NCBI GenBank assembly: GCA_963205465.1 | Contig: CAUJKG010000169.1 | Location: 1 to 16,153, forward strand | Source: Pseudomonadota bacterium | Lineage (GTDB): Bacteria > Pseudomonadota > Alphaproteobacteria > Rhizobiales > Xanthobacteraceae | Direction: 5' to 3' | Length of the DNA: 16,153 bases | Shown here: one piece after another, positions 6,709 to 13,914 of the stretch | How the letters are laid out: each line of letters opens with the position of its first letter | How positions within the stretch are numbered: position 1 is the stretch's first letter | Program-made: the position numbers and the translations under genes | Notes under the pieces: generated by a model | Told to the model about the DNA's origin: nothing | The model's input: the letters and a program-made list of their open reading frames with translations, nothing else | The model's database searches: none

Positions 6709-7635
6709 TTAGGAGAAGCGTGCGCCTTTTTCGATTTTTGCAGCGGTCGCCCATTCGCCGGCATTGACCTTCGGTCCGTCGGCCTGCACGCGGGTGAGCT
6801 TGAAGCGGCCGTCGGCACAGACGACGGTGATGCCGTCGCTCTCCACCAGCACGACTTCGCCGAGTTTGCCGGCGATGCCTTTCGGATCGCGCGCAGGCAA
6901 CGGGGTCGCATCAAAGATCTTGAGCTTGGTGCCGTTGATCGTGGCCCAGGCGCCGGGCGCGGGATTGCAGCCGCGGATCAGACGGTCGATCTGCTCCCAG
7001 GGCTTGCCGAAATCGATATGGGCATTGTCGGCGCGGCAAAGACCTTCATAGGTGGCCTTGGATTCGTCTTGCTTGATGCGCGGCGCCTTGCCGGCTTTGA
7101 CGAGATCGACCGACTCCAGCATGGCGTCGACGCCCATCGGAAACAGGCGGTCGAAGTAGACGGTGCCGAGCGTATCCTTGTCGGAGATCGGCGTGGTCTT
7201 CTGCAAGAGCACGTCGCCGGTATCGAGCCCGTTGTCGGGCCAGAAGATCGAAAGGCCGGTTTCCTTTTCGCCCTTGATGATCGGCCAGTTGATCGCCGAA
7301 GCACCGCGATAGGCGGGCAGGAGCGAGGGGTGATACTGGATCGAGCCGTGGGTCGGAATGTTGAGAAACTCTTCCGGCACGAACAGCGTCACGAAGGCCA
7401 TGACCTGCAGGTCGGGCTTGAGCGACTTGAACTGCTCCCACACTTCCGGCTTCTTGTAGGAATCCGGCTGATAGACCGGAAGGTTGGCAGCGAGCGCCGC
7501 TTCCTTCAGCGGATCGGCTTTCTGCCCTTCTTTTTCCGGCGCGACATAGACGCCGATCACATTGTCTCCGCGCTTGAGCAACGCTTCGAGAACGGCTTTG
7601 CCGAAGGCCTGCTGGCCATGCACGACGATACGCAT
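6709..7635 (-). CDS. Stand-alone 10-formyl-THF hydrolase/formyltransferase-domain protein
   Basis: A 308-residue member of the formyltransferase fold, most like the N-terminal hydrolase domain of 10-formyl-THF dehydrogenase (ALDH1L1-type) and related to methionyl-tRNA formyltransferase. The catalytic core is THGSIQYHPSLLPAYRGASA with His102, then GLDTGD with Asp138; these match the His/Asp pair of the family. The Asn two residues before the His in Fmt is Gln100 here. The N-domain spans about residues 1-180 and the C-domain about 205-300. There is no aldehyde dehydrogenase domain and no ACT domain, so it is neither full FDH nor PurU. GGGAG about 9 bases upstream supports the start. It lies between frc and fhs. 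Possible roles are release of formate from 10-formyl-THF or formyl transfer to another acceptor; general initiator tRNA formylation is less likely given the FDH-like sequence. Confidence 0.85.
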   Translation of the reverse strand: MRIVVHGQQAFGKAVLEALLKRGDNVIGVYVAPEKEGQKADPLKEAALAANLPVYQPDSYKKPEVWEQFKSLKPDLQVMAFVTLFVPEEFLNIPTHGSIQYHPSLLPAYRGASAINWPIIKGEKETGLSIFWPDNGLDTGDVLLQKTTPISDKDTLGTVYFDRLFPMGVDAMLESVDLVKAGKAPRIKQDESKATYEGLCRADNAHIDFGKPWEQIDRLIRGCNPAPGAWATINGTKLKIFDATPLPARDPKGIAGKLGEVVLVESDGITVVCADGRFKLTRVQADGPKVNAGEWATAAKIEKGARFS

Positions 7636-7665
7636 CGTCCGAAATCTCCCTCGAATTTTCTGATG

Positions 7666-7696
7666 AAAAACCCCGCCCCGTTTCCAGGGGCGGGGT
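7666..7696 (-). terminator. Intrinsic terminator between frc and the formyltransferase gene
   Basis: On the minus strand ACCCCGCCCC, loop TGGAAAC and GGGGCGGGGT form a 10-bp stem followed by further T residues (five T at 7666-7670, one of them paired). It lies 9 bases after the frc stop and 31 bases before the next start, so it should stop much of the oxc-frc transcript. The formyltransferase and fhs genes then depend on read-through or on a promoter inside frc. Confidence 0.85.
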
Positions 7697-7704
7697 GATT
7701 TCTC

Positions 7705-9129
7705 TTAGGCCGCTTTCTCTTTCTTCTCCGGCGCAGTAACCGCGCCCGACACCTTGATCTCGGCGATTTCCTTGGCGGAATAGCCGAGCGCTTCTTTCAG
7801 GATTTCGTCGGTGTGTTCGCCGAGGAGCGGCGAGCGCTTTACCTTCGAAATCGAGTCGGAGAGCTTGATCGGATTGCCGACCGAAAGGTATTTGCCGCGC
7901 TTGGGATGATCGACCTCGACGATCGTGCCGGTATTGCGCAGCGACTGGTCTTCCGCGAGTTCCTTCATCGACAGGATCGGGCCGCACGGAATGTCGTATT
8001 TGTTGAGAATGTCCATGGCCTCGAACTTGGTCTTGCTCGAGGTCCACTCTTCGATGCGCGCGAAGATCGCGTTGAGCTTCGGCAGACGCGCCTTCGGCGT
8101 CGAGAACTCCGGATCGGTCTTCCAGGTCGGCTCGCCGATCACGTCGCAGATCGCTTCCCATACCGGCGCCTGGGTAATGAAATAGATGTAGGCGTTGGGA
8201 TCGTTCTCCCAGCCCTTGCACTTGAGAATCCGGCCCGGTTGGCCGCCGCCGGAGTCGTTGCCCGCGCGCGGCGTCGCATCGCCGAACGGGATGCCTTCGC
8301 CATATTGCGAATATTCGGTGAGCGGTCCGGCCTTGAGGCGTTGCTGATCCCGGAGCTTCACGCGGCAGAGATTGAGCACGCCGTCCTGCATGGCGACCGA
8401 TACCTTCTGGCCGCGGCCGGTGCGGCTGCGCTGGTAGAGCGCGGTCACGATACCGAGCGCGAGGTGAAGGCCGGTGCCGGAGTCGCCGATCTGTGCGCCG
8501 GTGACGAGCGGAATGCCGTCACGGAAGCCGGTGGTCGAAGCGGAACCGCCGGTGCACTGCGCGACGTTCTCATAGACCTTGCAGTCTTCGTAGGGGCCAG
8601 GACCGAAGCCCTTGATCGAGGCGACGATGATGCGCGGATTGAGCTTGTGGATGTGTTCCCAGGTGAAGCCCATGCGATCGAGCGCGCCCGGTGCGAAGTT
8701 CTCGACCATGACGTCGCAATGCTTGATCAGGCGCTCGATGATTTCCTTGCCCTTCTTGTTCTTGGAATCGACCGTGATCGAGCGCTTGTTGTGGTTGAGC
8801 ATCGTGAAATAGAGCGAATCCGCGCCCTTCACGTCCACGAGCTGGCCGCGGGTGATATCACCGACGCCGGGGCGCTCGATCTTGATCACGTCGGCGCCGA
8901 ACCAGGCCAGCAATTGCGTGCAGGTCGGGCCCGATTGCACATGCGTGAAGTCGAGAATGCGTACGCCGTCGAGCGCAAGACCGGCCTGGCCGAAGGGCTT
9001 CTTGGACGGCGAGGGCATGCCGTTCGCCTTCTTTGCCGGTTTCTTCGCGGCCTTGCGTGCGGCGGGCTTCTTCGCCGTTTTCGCCTTCGCGGTTTTCGGA
9101 GCGGTTTTTTTCTTGGATTTCTTTGCCAT
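7705..9129 (-). CDS. frc: Formyl-CoA:oxalate CoA-transferase (class III) with Lys/Ala-rich N-terminal tail
   Basis: Transfers CoA from formyl-CoA to oxalate, giving oxalyl-CoA and formate (EC 2.8.3.16). Residues about 51-460 align well by eye with Oxalobacter Frc: LDFTHVQSGP (Gln65, Frc Gln17), IKIERPG, MVENFAPGALDRMGFTWE, the catalytic Asp216 in TGAQIGDSGTG (Frc Asp169), the glycine loop SGGGQPG (293-299) and SPLLGEHTDEILKE. Trp48 of Oxalobacter Frc is Gln96 here. The first 37 residues are almost only Lys, Ala, Pro and Thr, unlike the 428-residue reference. A second in-frame start (Met38, codon at 9016-9018) has an AAGAAGG 8 bases upstream, whereas Met1 has only a weak ribosome site, so the tail may be partly or never translated. 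The gene starts 26 bases after oxc, so the two are surely one transcript. Confidence 0.95.
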   Translation of the reverse strand: MAKKSKKKTAPKTAKAKTAKKPAARKAAKKPAKKANGMPSPSKKPFGQAGLALDGVRILDFTHVQSGPTCTQLLAWFGADVIKIERPGVGDITRGQLVDVKGADSLYFTMLNHNKRSITVDSKNKKGKEIIERLIKHCDVMVENFAPGALDRMGFTWEHIHKLNPRIIVASIKGFGPGPYEDCKVYENVAQCTGGSASTTGFRDGIPLVTGAQIGDSGTGLHLALGIVTALYQRSRTGRGQKVSVAMQDGVLNLCRVKLRDQQRLKAGPLTEYSQYGEGIPFGDATPRAGNDSGGGQPGRILKCKGWENDPNAYIYFITQAPVWEAICDVIGEPTWKTDPEFSTPKARLPKLNAIFARIEEWTSSKTKFEAMDILNKYDIPCGPILSMKELAEDQSLRNTGTIVEVDHPKRGKYLSVGNPIKLSDSISKVKRSPLLGEHTDEILKEALGYSAKEIAEIKVSGAVTAPEKKEKAA

Positions 9130-9155
9130 GTCTGTTTCTCGCGAGATGAGAAGAA

Positions 9156-10880
9156 TTATTTCTTCTTGAGAGCGCTTTGCGGATTGAGGTTGCCGATGCG
9201 GCCGGACTCCGAGCCCGCTGCCGGATCGATGACCGCGTTGATGAGCGTCGGCTTGCCGCTATCGAGTGCGGCATTGATCGCCTGCCGGAGATCGTCGGGC
9301 GAAGTTGCGTTCACGCCGACGCCGCCGAAGGCTTCCATCATCTTGTCGTAGCGCGCGCCCTTCACGAACAGGGTCGTGGCCGGATCGTCGCCCGCCGGGT
9401 TCACGTCGGTGCCGCGATAGATGCCGTCGTTATTGAAGATGACGATGCAAACGGGAAGCTTGTAGCGGGCGATGGTCTCGACCTCCATGCCCGAGAAGCC
9501 GAAGGCCGAGTCGCCTTCGACCGCGAGCACCTTGCAGCCGGTTTCGATCGCGGCCGCGAACGAATAGCCCATGCCGATCCCCATGAGGCCCCAGGTGCCG
9601 ACGTCGATGCGCTTGCGCGGCTGGAAGATGTCGACGATGCCGCGCGCGAGATCGAGCGTGTTCGCGCCTTCGTTGACGAACATCGTGTCCGGGCGTTCCT
9701 TGATGATCTGCTTAACGACGCCGAGTGCACCGTGGTAATCCATCGGCACGTTGTTGTTCATCAGCTTCGGCGCCATCTTGGCGACGTTCTCGTCGCGCTT
9801 CTTGGCGACGGTTGCGGCCCAGTCGGCCGGTGCCTTGGGGAAATCATTGCCCATCGCCGAGAGGAGGGCATTGACGCACGAACCCATGTCGCCGACGACC
9901 GGAGCCACGATCTCGACGTTACTGTCCATCTCGCGCGGCTCGATATCGAGCTGGATGAACTTCTTTGGCGCGTCACCCCAGTTCTTGCCCTTGCCGTGCG
10001 AGAGCAGCCAGTTGAGGCGGGCCCCCATCATGACGACGACGTCGGAATCTTTCAGCACGAGCGAACGGGCTGCACCCGCGCATTGCGGATGGGTGTCGGG
10101 CAGAAGGCCTTTCGCCATAGACATCGGCAAGAACGGAATGCCGGTCTTCTCGACGAAGGTTTTGATCGCTTCGTCGGCCTGCGCGTAAGCCGCGCCCTTG
10201 CCGAGAATGATGAGCGGCTTCTTTGCGCTCTTCAGTACGTCGAGCGCGCGCTTCACCGCGTCGGGACCCGGGATCTGGGCGGGGGCGGCGTCGATGACCT
10301 TCACCAGCGACTTCCTGCCGGCTTCTGCGCCCATGACCTGACCGAACAGCTTGGCCGGCAGATCTAGATAAACGCCGCCGGGACGGCCCGACACTGCCGA
10401 ACGGATCGCGCGCGCCAGGCCGATGCCGATGTCCTGCGCGTGCAGGATGCGATAGGCGGCCTTGCACATGGTCTTGGCGACCGCGAGCTGGTCCATTTCT
10501 TCATAGTCGCCCTGCTGCAGGTCGACGATTTCGCGTTCCGACGAGCCGGAGATCAGGATCATCGGGAAGCAGTTCGTGGTGGCATGTGCGAGCGCGGTCA
10601 GACCGTTCAGGAAGCCCGGCGCGGAAACGGTGAGGCAGATGCCCGGCTCTTTCGTCAGCCAGCCGGCAATGGAGGCGGCGTAGCCCGCGCTCTGCTCGTG
10701 GCGGAAGGAAAGCACGCGAATGCCTGCGGCCTGCGCCATGCGTCCGAAATCCGTGATCGGAATTCCCGGTACGCCATAGATGTTCTTGACGCCGTTCAGT
10801 TTCAGCGCGTCGATGAGCAGGTTGAAACCGTCGGTCAGTTCTTCTTCCGCTCCGGCTGCTTTCAGGGCCGCTTCTGCCAT
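9156..10880 (-). CDS. oxc: Oxalyl-CoA decarboxylase
   Basis: Thiamine-diphosphate enzyme that converts oxalyl-CoA to formyl-CoA and CO2 (EC 4.1.1.8), the second half of the Frc/Oxc cycle. It is 574 residues, against about 568 in Oxalobacter. The N-terminal pyrimidine-binding domain has YGVPGIPITDFGR and SFRHEQSAGYAAS with catalytic Glu62. The middle domain follows at about 190-350. The C-terminal domain carries the thiamine-diphosphate motif, GDSAFGFSGME (from residue 456) to FNNDGIYRG (about 482-490). The C-terminal SESGRIGNLNP resembles the Oxalobacter end and sets it apart from acetolactate synthase. The start is fixed by GGAGGGAGG just upstream. It lies 29 bases after gntR and 26 bases before frc. 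Together with frc it makes the oxalate assignment firm. Confidence 0.97.
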   Translation of the reverse strand: MAEAALKAAGAEEELTDGFNLLIDALKLNGVKNIYGVPGIPITDFGRMAQAAGIRVLSFRHEQSAGYAASIAGWLTKEPGICLTVSAPGFLNGLTALAHATTNCFPMILISGSSEREIVDLQQGDYEEMDQLAVAKTMCKAAYRILHAQDIGIGLARAIRSAVSGRPGGVYLDLPAKLFGQVMGAEAGRKSLVKVIDAAPAQIPGPDAVKRALDVLKSAKKPLIILGKGAAYAQADEAIKTFVEKTGIPFLPMSMAKGLLPDTHPQCAGAARSLVLKDSDVVVMMGARLNWLLSHGKGKNWGDAPKKFIQLDIEPREMDSNVEIVAPVVGDMGSCVNALLSAMGNDFPKAPADWAATVAKKRDENVAKMAPKLMNNNVPMDYHGALGVVKQIIKERPDTMFVNEGANTLDLARGIVDIFQPRKRIDVGTWGLMGIGMGYSFAAAIETGCKVLAVEGDSAFGFSGMEVETIARYKLPVCIVIFNNDGIYRGTDVNPAGDDPATTLFVKGARYDKMMEAFGGVGVNATSPDDLRQAINAALDSGKPTLINAVIDPAAGSESGRIGNLNPQSALKKK

Positions 10881-10909
10881 AATCCTCCCTCCGGGAAATT
10901 CGCTGTTTG

Positions 10910-11635
10910 CTAGTCGAGATAGTCGGCGTTCTTGGCGACGTGATCGGCCAGGCCGAGCGCGTGCTGGCGAACGAGTGTTTCTGCGCGATTGGTGTCGCGC
11001 GCTTCGATCGCCTCGATGATGTTCAGATGATCGTGGATCGAGCGGTCGGCGCGGTTCTTCTCCGCGATGGTCTTGCGGCGGATCATCCGCATATGCGTGA
11101 AGAGGTTTTCCGCGAGCCGGATGAGCGTCGCGTTCTTGCTCATCGCGATGATGCTCTGGTGAAACTGGATGTTCACTTCGGAATATTCGTCGAGCCTGAC
11201 GTGCAGCTTGCCGTTCTCGAATTTTGCGAACATTTCGCGCAAGTGCGAGATTTCCTCGTCGGAAGCATTCTCGGTGATGAGCCGCGCGGCCATGCTTTCC
11301 AGCGCCGCCCAGGCTTCGATCAGTTCGACGACTTCGCGCTTGGTCTTGCGCACGATGTAGATGCCGCGCCGGGGAACCGAGCGCACGAAACCTTCGCGCT
11401 CGAGCTGCGCCATGGCTTCGCGGACCGGCGTGCGGCTGATGCCGAACTGGAGCGCGAGCGCGCGCTCGTCGAGCCGGATTTCTCCGCGCCGCCCGTAAAT
11501 GTCGAGCGAAAGCAGAACATCCTTCAGCGCGTTGTAGGCGCGGTCCTTAAAGGTGGCGGTGCCTTCAAGCGGCTCTGCGGTGATCCGCTCGGCCTCGTCT
11601 TGCGTGACAGCCGCACCGGTGATCGGCTTGCTCAT
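10910..11635 (-). CDS. GntR-family regulator with FCD effector domain
   Basis: A 241-residue transcription factor, probably the local switch for oxalate or dicarboxylate use. An N-terminal extension of about 28 residues is followed by a winged helix-turn-helix (about 29-98, with LALQFGISRTPVREAMAQLE and a wing VRSVPRRGIYIV). The all-helical FCD domain (about 105-235) has the usual metal/ligand residues Asn155, His159 (NIQFH), His203 (HDHLNIIEAI) and His225 (RQHALG). FCD regulators bind small carboxylates and usually repress until ligand is present. It is encoded between the transporter and the catabolic enzymes, 29 bases before oxc, so it likely heads the gntR-oxc-frc transcript and regulates itself. 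The ligand is inferred as oxalate, formate or a related acid. Confidence 0.9.
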   Translation of the reverse strand: MSKPITGAAVTQDEAERITAEPLEGTATFKDRAYNALKDVLLSLDIYGRRGEIRLDERALALQFGISRTPVREAMAQLEREGFVRSVPRRGIYIVRKTKREVVELIEAWAALESMAARLITENASDEEISHLREMFAKFENGKLHVRLDEYSEVNIQFHQSIIAMSKNATLIRLAENLFTHMRMIRRKTIAEKNRADRSIHDHLNIIEAIEARDTNRAETLVRQHALGLADHVAKNADYLD

Positions 11636-11647
11636 GGTTCATAACCT

Positions 11648-11690
11648 TCATGCTAACTGCATGATACTCTTACTGTAATACATTATTATA
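11648..11690 (-). promoter_or_regulatory. Candidate gntR promoter and operator region
   Basis: On the minus strand a TATAAT hexamer (11685-11690) lies about 50 bases before the gntR start, with no clear -35. Overlapping it is TAATA-CAT-TATTA (11676-11688), which includes the ATACATTAT motif seen at two other promoters in the window. Between it and the start codon is a perfect inverted repeat TCATGC-TAACT-GCATGA (11648-11664). Both are well placed for repression by a dimeric regulator, most simply GntR itself. Confidence 0.5.
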
Positions 11691-11692
11691 GT

Positions 11693-11727
11693 AGTGGCGA
11701 GGACTTTTGAACCCTCGCCACTTTTTC
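11693..11727 (+). terminator. Hairpin between tctA and gntR with its T-run on the plus strand
   Basis: AGTGGCGAGG (11693-11702) and CCTCGCCACT (11713-11722) form a perfect 10-bp stem. The run of T lies on the plus strand (11722-11726), although the genes on both sides are on the minus strand. On the minus strand the stem is followed by ACTATAATAAT, which is a poor U-tract and overlaps the presumed gntR promoter. It may protect the 3' end of the tctCBA mRNA, give partial termination or stop antisense transcripts. Confidence 0.55.
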
Positions 11728-11740
11728 TTCTTCTTCCGCC

Positions 11741-13291
11741 TCAAGCCGCTGTGGCGGCGTTCGTGCCGCGGATGCGGGCGATCCCTGCCGAAATCACCGA
11801 CCAGAACAGGGCGATCAGGCCGAGCGTCATGATCGAACTGACCAGGCCGTTCGAGAAGAAGGTTCCGAGGCTGCCGTTCGAAGAGATCAGCGCCTGACGG
11901 AATGCCTCTTCCGCGCGGTCGCCGAGCACCATCGCCAGCACCAGCGGCGCGAGCGGGTAATTACATTTCTTCAGCACGTAACCGAGGATGCCGAAGACGA
12001 ACATCATGATCACGTCGAAGAAGCTGTTGTTTACCGTGTAGGCGCCGACCGAGCAGAACATCAGAATGATCGGCGCGATGATGCCGAACGGGATGCGAAG
12101 GATCGCAGCGAGGAACGGCACACAGGTCAGCACGATGATGAGGCCGACGACGTTGCCGAGATACATGGAGGCGATCAGGCCCCACACGAATTCCTTGTTT
12201 TCGACGAACAGCATCGGGCCGGGCTGCAGGTTCCAGATCAGGAGACCGCCGAGCAGCACGGCGGCCGTGGGCGAACCGGGAACGCCGAGCGCGAGCATCG
12301 GCAGGAGTGCCGAGGTGCCAGCGGCGTGCGCCGCCGTTTCCGGCGCCACCACGCCTTCGATCTCGCCATTACCAAAGTTCTTGCCGTTCTTGGAAATGCG
12401 CTTGGCGATGCCGTAGCTCATGAAGGAAGCAGGCGTCGCACCCGCCGGCGTGATGCCCATCCAGCAACCGATGATGCAGGAGCGCAGCGACAGCCACCAG
12501 TATTTGGCGAGCTTCTTCCAGGTCTGCAGCACGATGCTCAGGTTCATCTTGGCTTCGCGGCCTTTGAAGCTCAGACCCTCTTCCATGGTGAGCAGGATTT
12601 CACCGATGCCGAAGAGGCCGATGACCGCGATCAGGAAGTCGAAGCCCGCGATCAGTTCGGTGGTGCCATAGGTAAGGCGGAGCTGGCCCGTGATCTGGTC
12701 GTTGCCGATCGTCGCGAGCGCGAAACCGATCATCATCGCGGCCAGCGTCTTGAACGGCGGCTCTTTGGACAGACCGACGAAACTCGCGAATGCGAGGAAG
12801 TACACCGCGAATTTTTCCGCGGCCCCGAATTGCAAGGCGAAGCCCGCGACCAAGGGCGCGATCAGCGTGATCAGGATGACCGCAAACAAGGCGCCGACGA
12901 ACGAAGAGGTGAAAGCGGCGGTGAGTGCTTCACCGGCGCGGCCCTGTTGCGCCATCGGATAGCCGTCGAAGGTCGTCGCGACCGACCATGGCTCGCCCGG
13001 AATATTGAACAGAATTGAGGTGATCGCGCCGCCGAACAGCGCTCCCCAGTAGATGCAGGAGAGCAGGATGATCGCCGAGGTCGGCTGCATCGAGAAGGTC
13101 AGCGGCAACAGGATTGCAACGCCGTTCGCGCCACCGAGACCGGGCAGAATGCCGATGATGATGCCGAGCACGATGCCGATCACCATCAGGATTACGTTGA
13201 ACGGAATGCTCATCGTGTAGCCGAAGATATTCATGTCGCGGAACGCAAGAACCGTTGCGAAGCCGTGAAACAGGTTGCCGATCTCTTCCAT
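11741..13291 (-). CDS. tctA: Tripartite tricarboxylate transporter, large membrane subunit TctA
   Basis: A 516-residue polytopic inner-membrane protein, the translocation subunit of a TTT-family secondary transporter driven by an ion gradient. It has about 11-12 hydrophobic segments. Signatures are GIIIGILPGLGGANGVAIL near the N-terminus, WGALFGGAITSILFNIPGEP, the FGIGE stretch and the mirrored TSALLPMLALGVPGSPTAAV in the second half, with the PGxPG-type loops typical of TctA. GAGAG about 6 bases before the ATG supports the start. It lies 46 bases after tctB. TTT systems carry citrate and many other carboxylates. Here the neighbours oxc and frc make oxalate or a related dicarboxylate the best guess. 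Sequence alone does not give the substrate. Confidence 0.96.
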   Translation of the reverse strand: MEEIGNLFHGFATVLAFRDMNIFGYTMSIPFNVILMVIGIVLGIIIGILPGLGGANGVAILLPLTFSMQPTSAIILLSCIYWGALFGGAITSILFNIPGEPWSVATTFDGYPMAQQGRAGEALTAAFTSSFVGALFAVILITLIAPLVAGFALQFGAAEKFAVYFLAFASFVGLSKEPPFKTLAAMMIGFALATIGNDQITGQLRLTYGTTELIAGFDFLIAVIGLFGIGEILLTMEEGLSFKGREAKMNLSIVLQTWKKLAKYWWLSLRSCIIGCWMGITPAGATPASFMSYGIAKRISKNGKNFGNGEIEGVVAPETAAHAAGTSALLPMLALGVPGSPTAAVLLGGLLIWNLQPGPMLFVENKEFVWGLIASMYLGNVVGLIIVLTCVPFLAAILRIPFGIIAPIILMFCSVGAYTVNNSFFDVIMMFVFGILGYVLKKCNYPLAPLVLAMVLGDRAEEAFRQALISSNGSLGTFFSNGLVSSIMTLGLIALFWSVISAGIARIRGTNAATAA

Positions 13292-13337
13292 GACGAACTC
13301 TCAAATTCTTAAAGGCGTTGTTGTTCTGGCTGTTCGA

Positions 13338-13841
13338 TCAATATCCGAGCATGCGCTCGAGCGGCCCCTTCGGCAGTGCGACGAGAAACCATTTCTCGAA
13401 CACGATGAAGGTGAGGAGCGGCACGAGAATCGCGATTAATGCAGTGCGCAGGTAGCTGAAACTCGAGATGACCAGCATGAAGTAGGCGATCAGCGCCACC
13501 GAGGATACGTAGATCCCGAGGAACGCGATCATGATGATGTAAACAAGCGTCGGTATCGCGACCGACAGAACCTGCTTCAACTGGCCCCAATCCGCGAAAA
13601 TCTTCTTGCTGCCGGTGGCGGTGAGCTCCTGGTAGAGCGTGACAGCGGAGGCGACCACGACCAGAAGGCCGACGTAGAACGGGAAGAAGCCGGCCTGCGG
13701 ACCGTCGAAGCCCCAACCGATGCCTGCCTTGATCGCTCCGCCGATAATCGTGAGACCAAAGATCCCGATCAGTATCGCCAAGCCGATCTCTACATTGCGC
13801 TGGCTGGGTCCGCTGGCCGCAGTGTTCCTGTCGTCACTCAT
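13338..13841 (-). CDS. tctB: Tripartite tricarboxylate transporter, small membrane subunit TctB
   Basis: A 167-residue integral membrane protein, the small subunit that partners TctA. It shows a polar N-terminus of about 15 residues, then four hydrophobic segments (about 18-38, 52-72, 92-112 and 118-150, the last a pair). The TctB landmark GPQAGFFPFYVGLL sits after the first segment. The start at 13841 has only a weak upstream GGGAA. It is separated from tctC by 73 bases that contain an intrinsic terminator, so it is probably made at a lower level than the binding protein. Confidence 0.93.
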   Translation of the reverse strand: MSDDRNTAASGPSQRNVEIGLAILIGIFGLTIIGGAIKAGIGWGFDGPQAGFFPFYVGLLVVVASAVTLYQELTATGSKKIFADWGQLKQVLSVAIPTLVYIIMIAFLGIYVSSVALIAYFMLVISSFSYLRTALIAILVPLLTFIVFEKWFLVALPKGPLERMLGY

Positions 13842-13873
13842 GACGTCATTCCCGTTTTCTTGAGATTGAGAAG

Positions 13874-13905
13874 AAAAAACGCCGGCGGAGGTTTATCCGC
13901 CGGCG
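13874..13905 (-). terminator. Intrinsic terminator between tctC and tctB
   Basis: On the minus strand CGCCGGCGGA, loop TAAACC and TCCGCCGGCG form a perfect 10-bp stem followed by TTTTTT (13874-13879). It lies 10 bases after the tctC stop, inside an otherwise co-directional transport operon. It is expected to let only part of the transcription continue into tctBA. Confidence 0.9.
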
Positions 13906-13914
13906 CTGATTGGC

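Noticed and set aside
6709..7635. Formyltransferase gene considered as the housekeeping methionyl-tRNA formyltransferase fmt
   Set aside because: The active-site stretch GSIQYHPSLLP and GASAINW resembles 10-formyl-THF dehydrogenase N-domains more than Fmt, and there is no adjacent def gene.
7813..9351. Plus-strand open frame of 512 residues opposite frc and the end of oxc
   Set aside because: Shadow of frc. It crosses a gene boundary of the real operon and shows no family features.
9156..10880. oxc considered as acetolactate synthase
   Set aside because: The RHEQSAGYAAS region, IYRGTDVNP and the SGRIGNLNP C-terminus fit oxalyl-CoA decarboxylase, and frc lies next to it.
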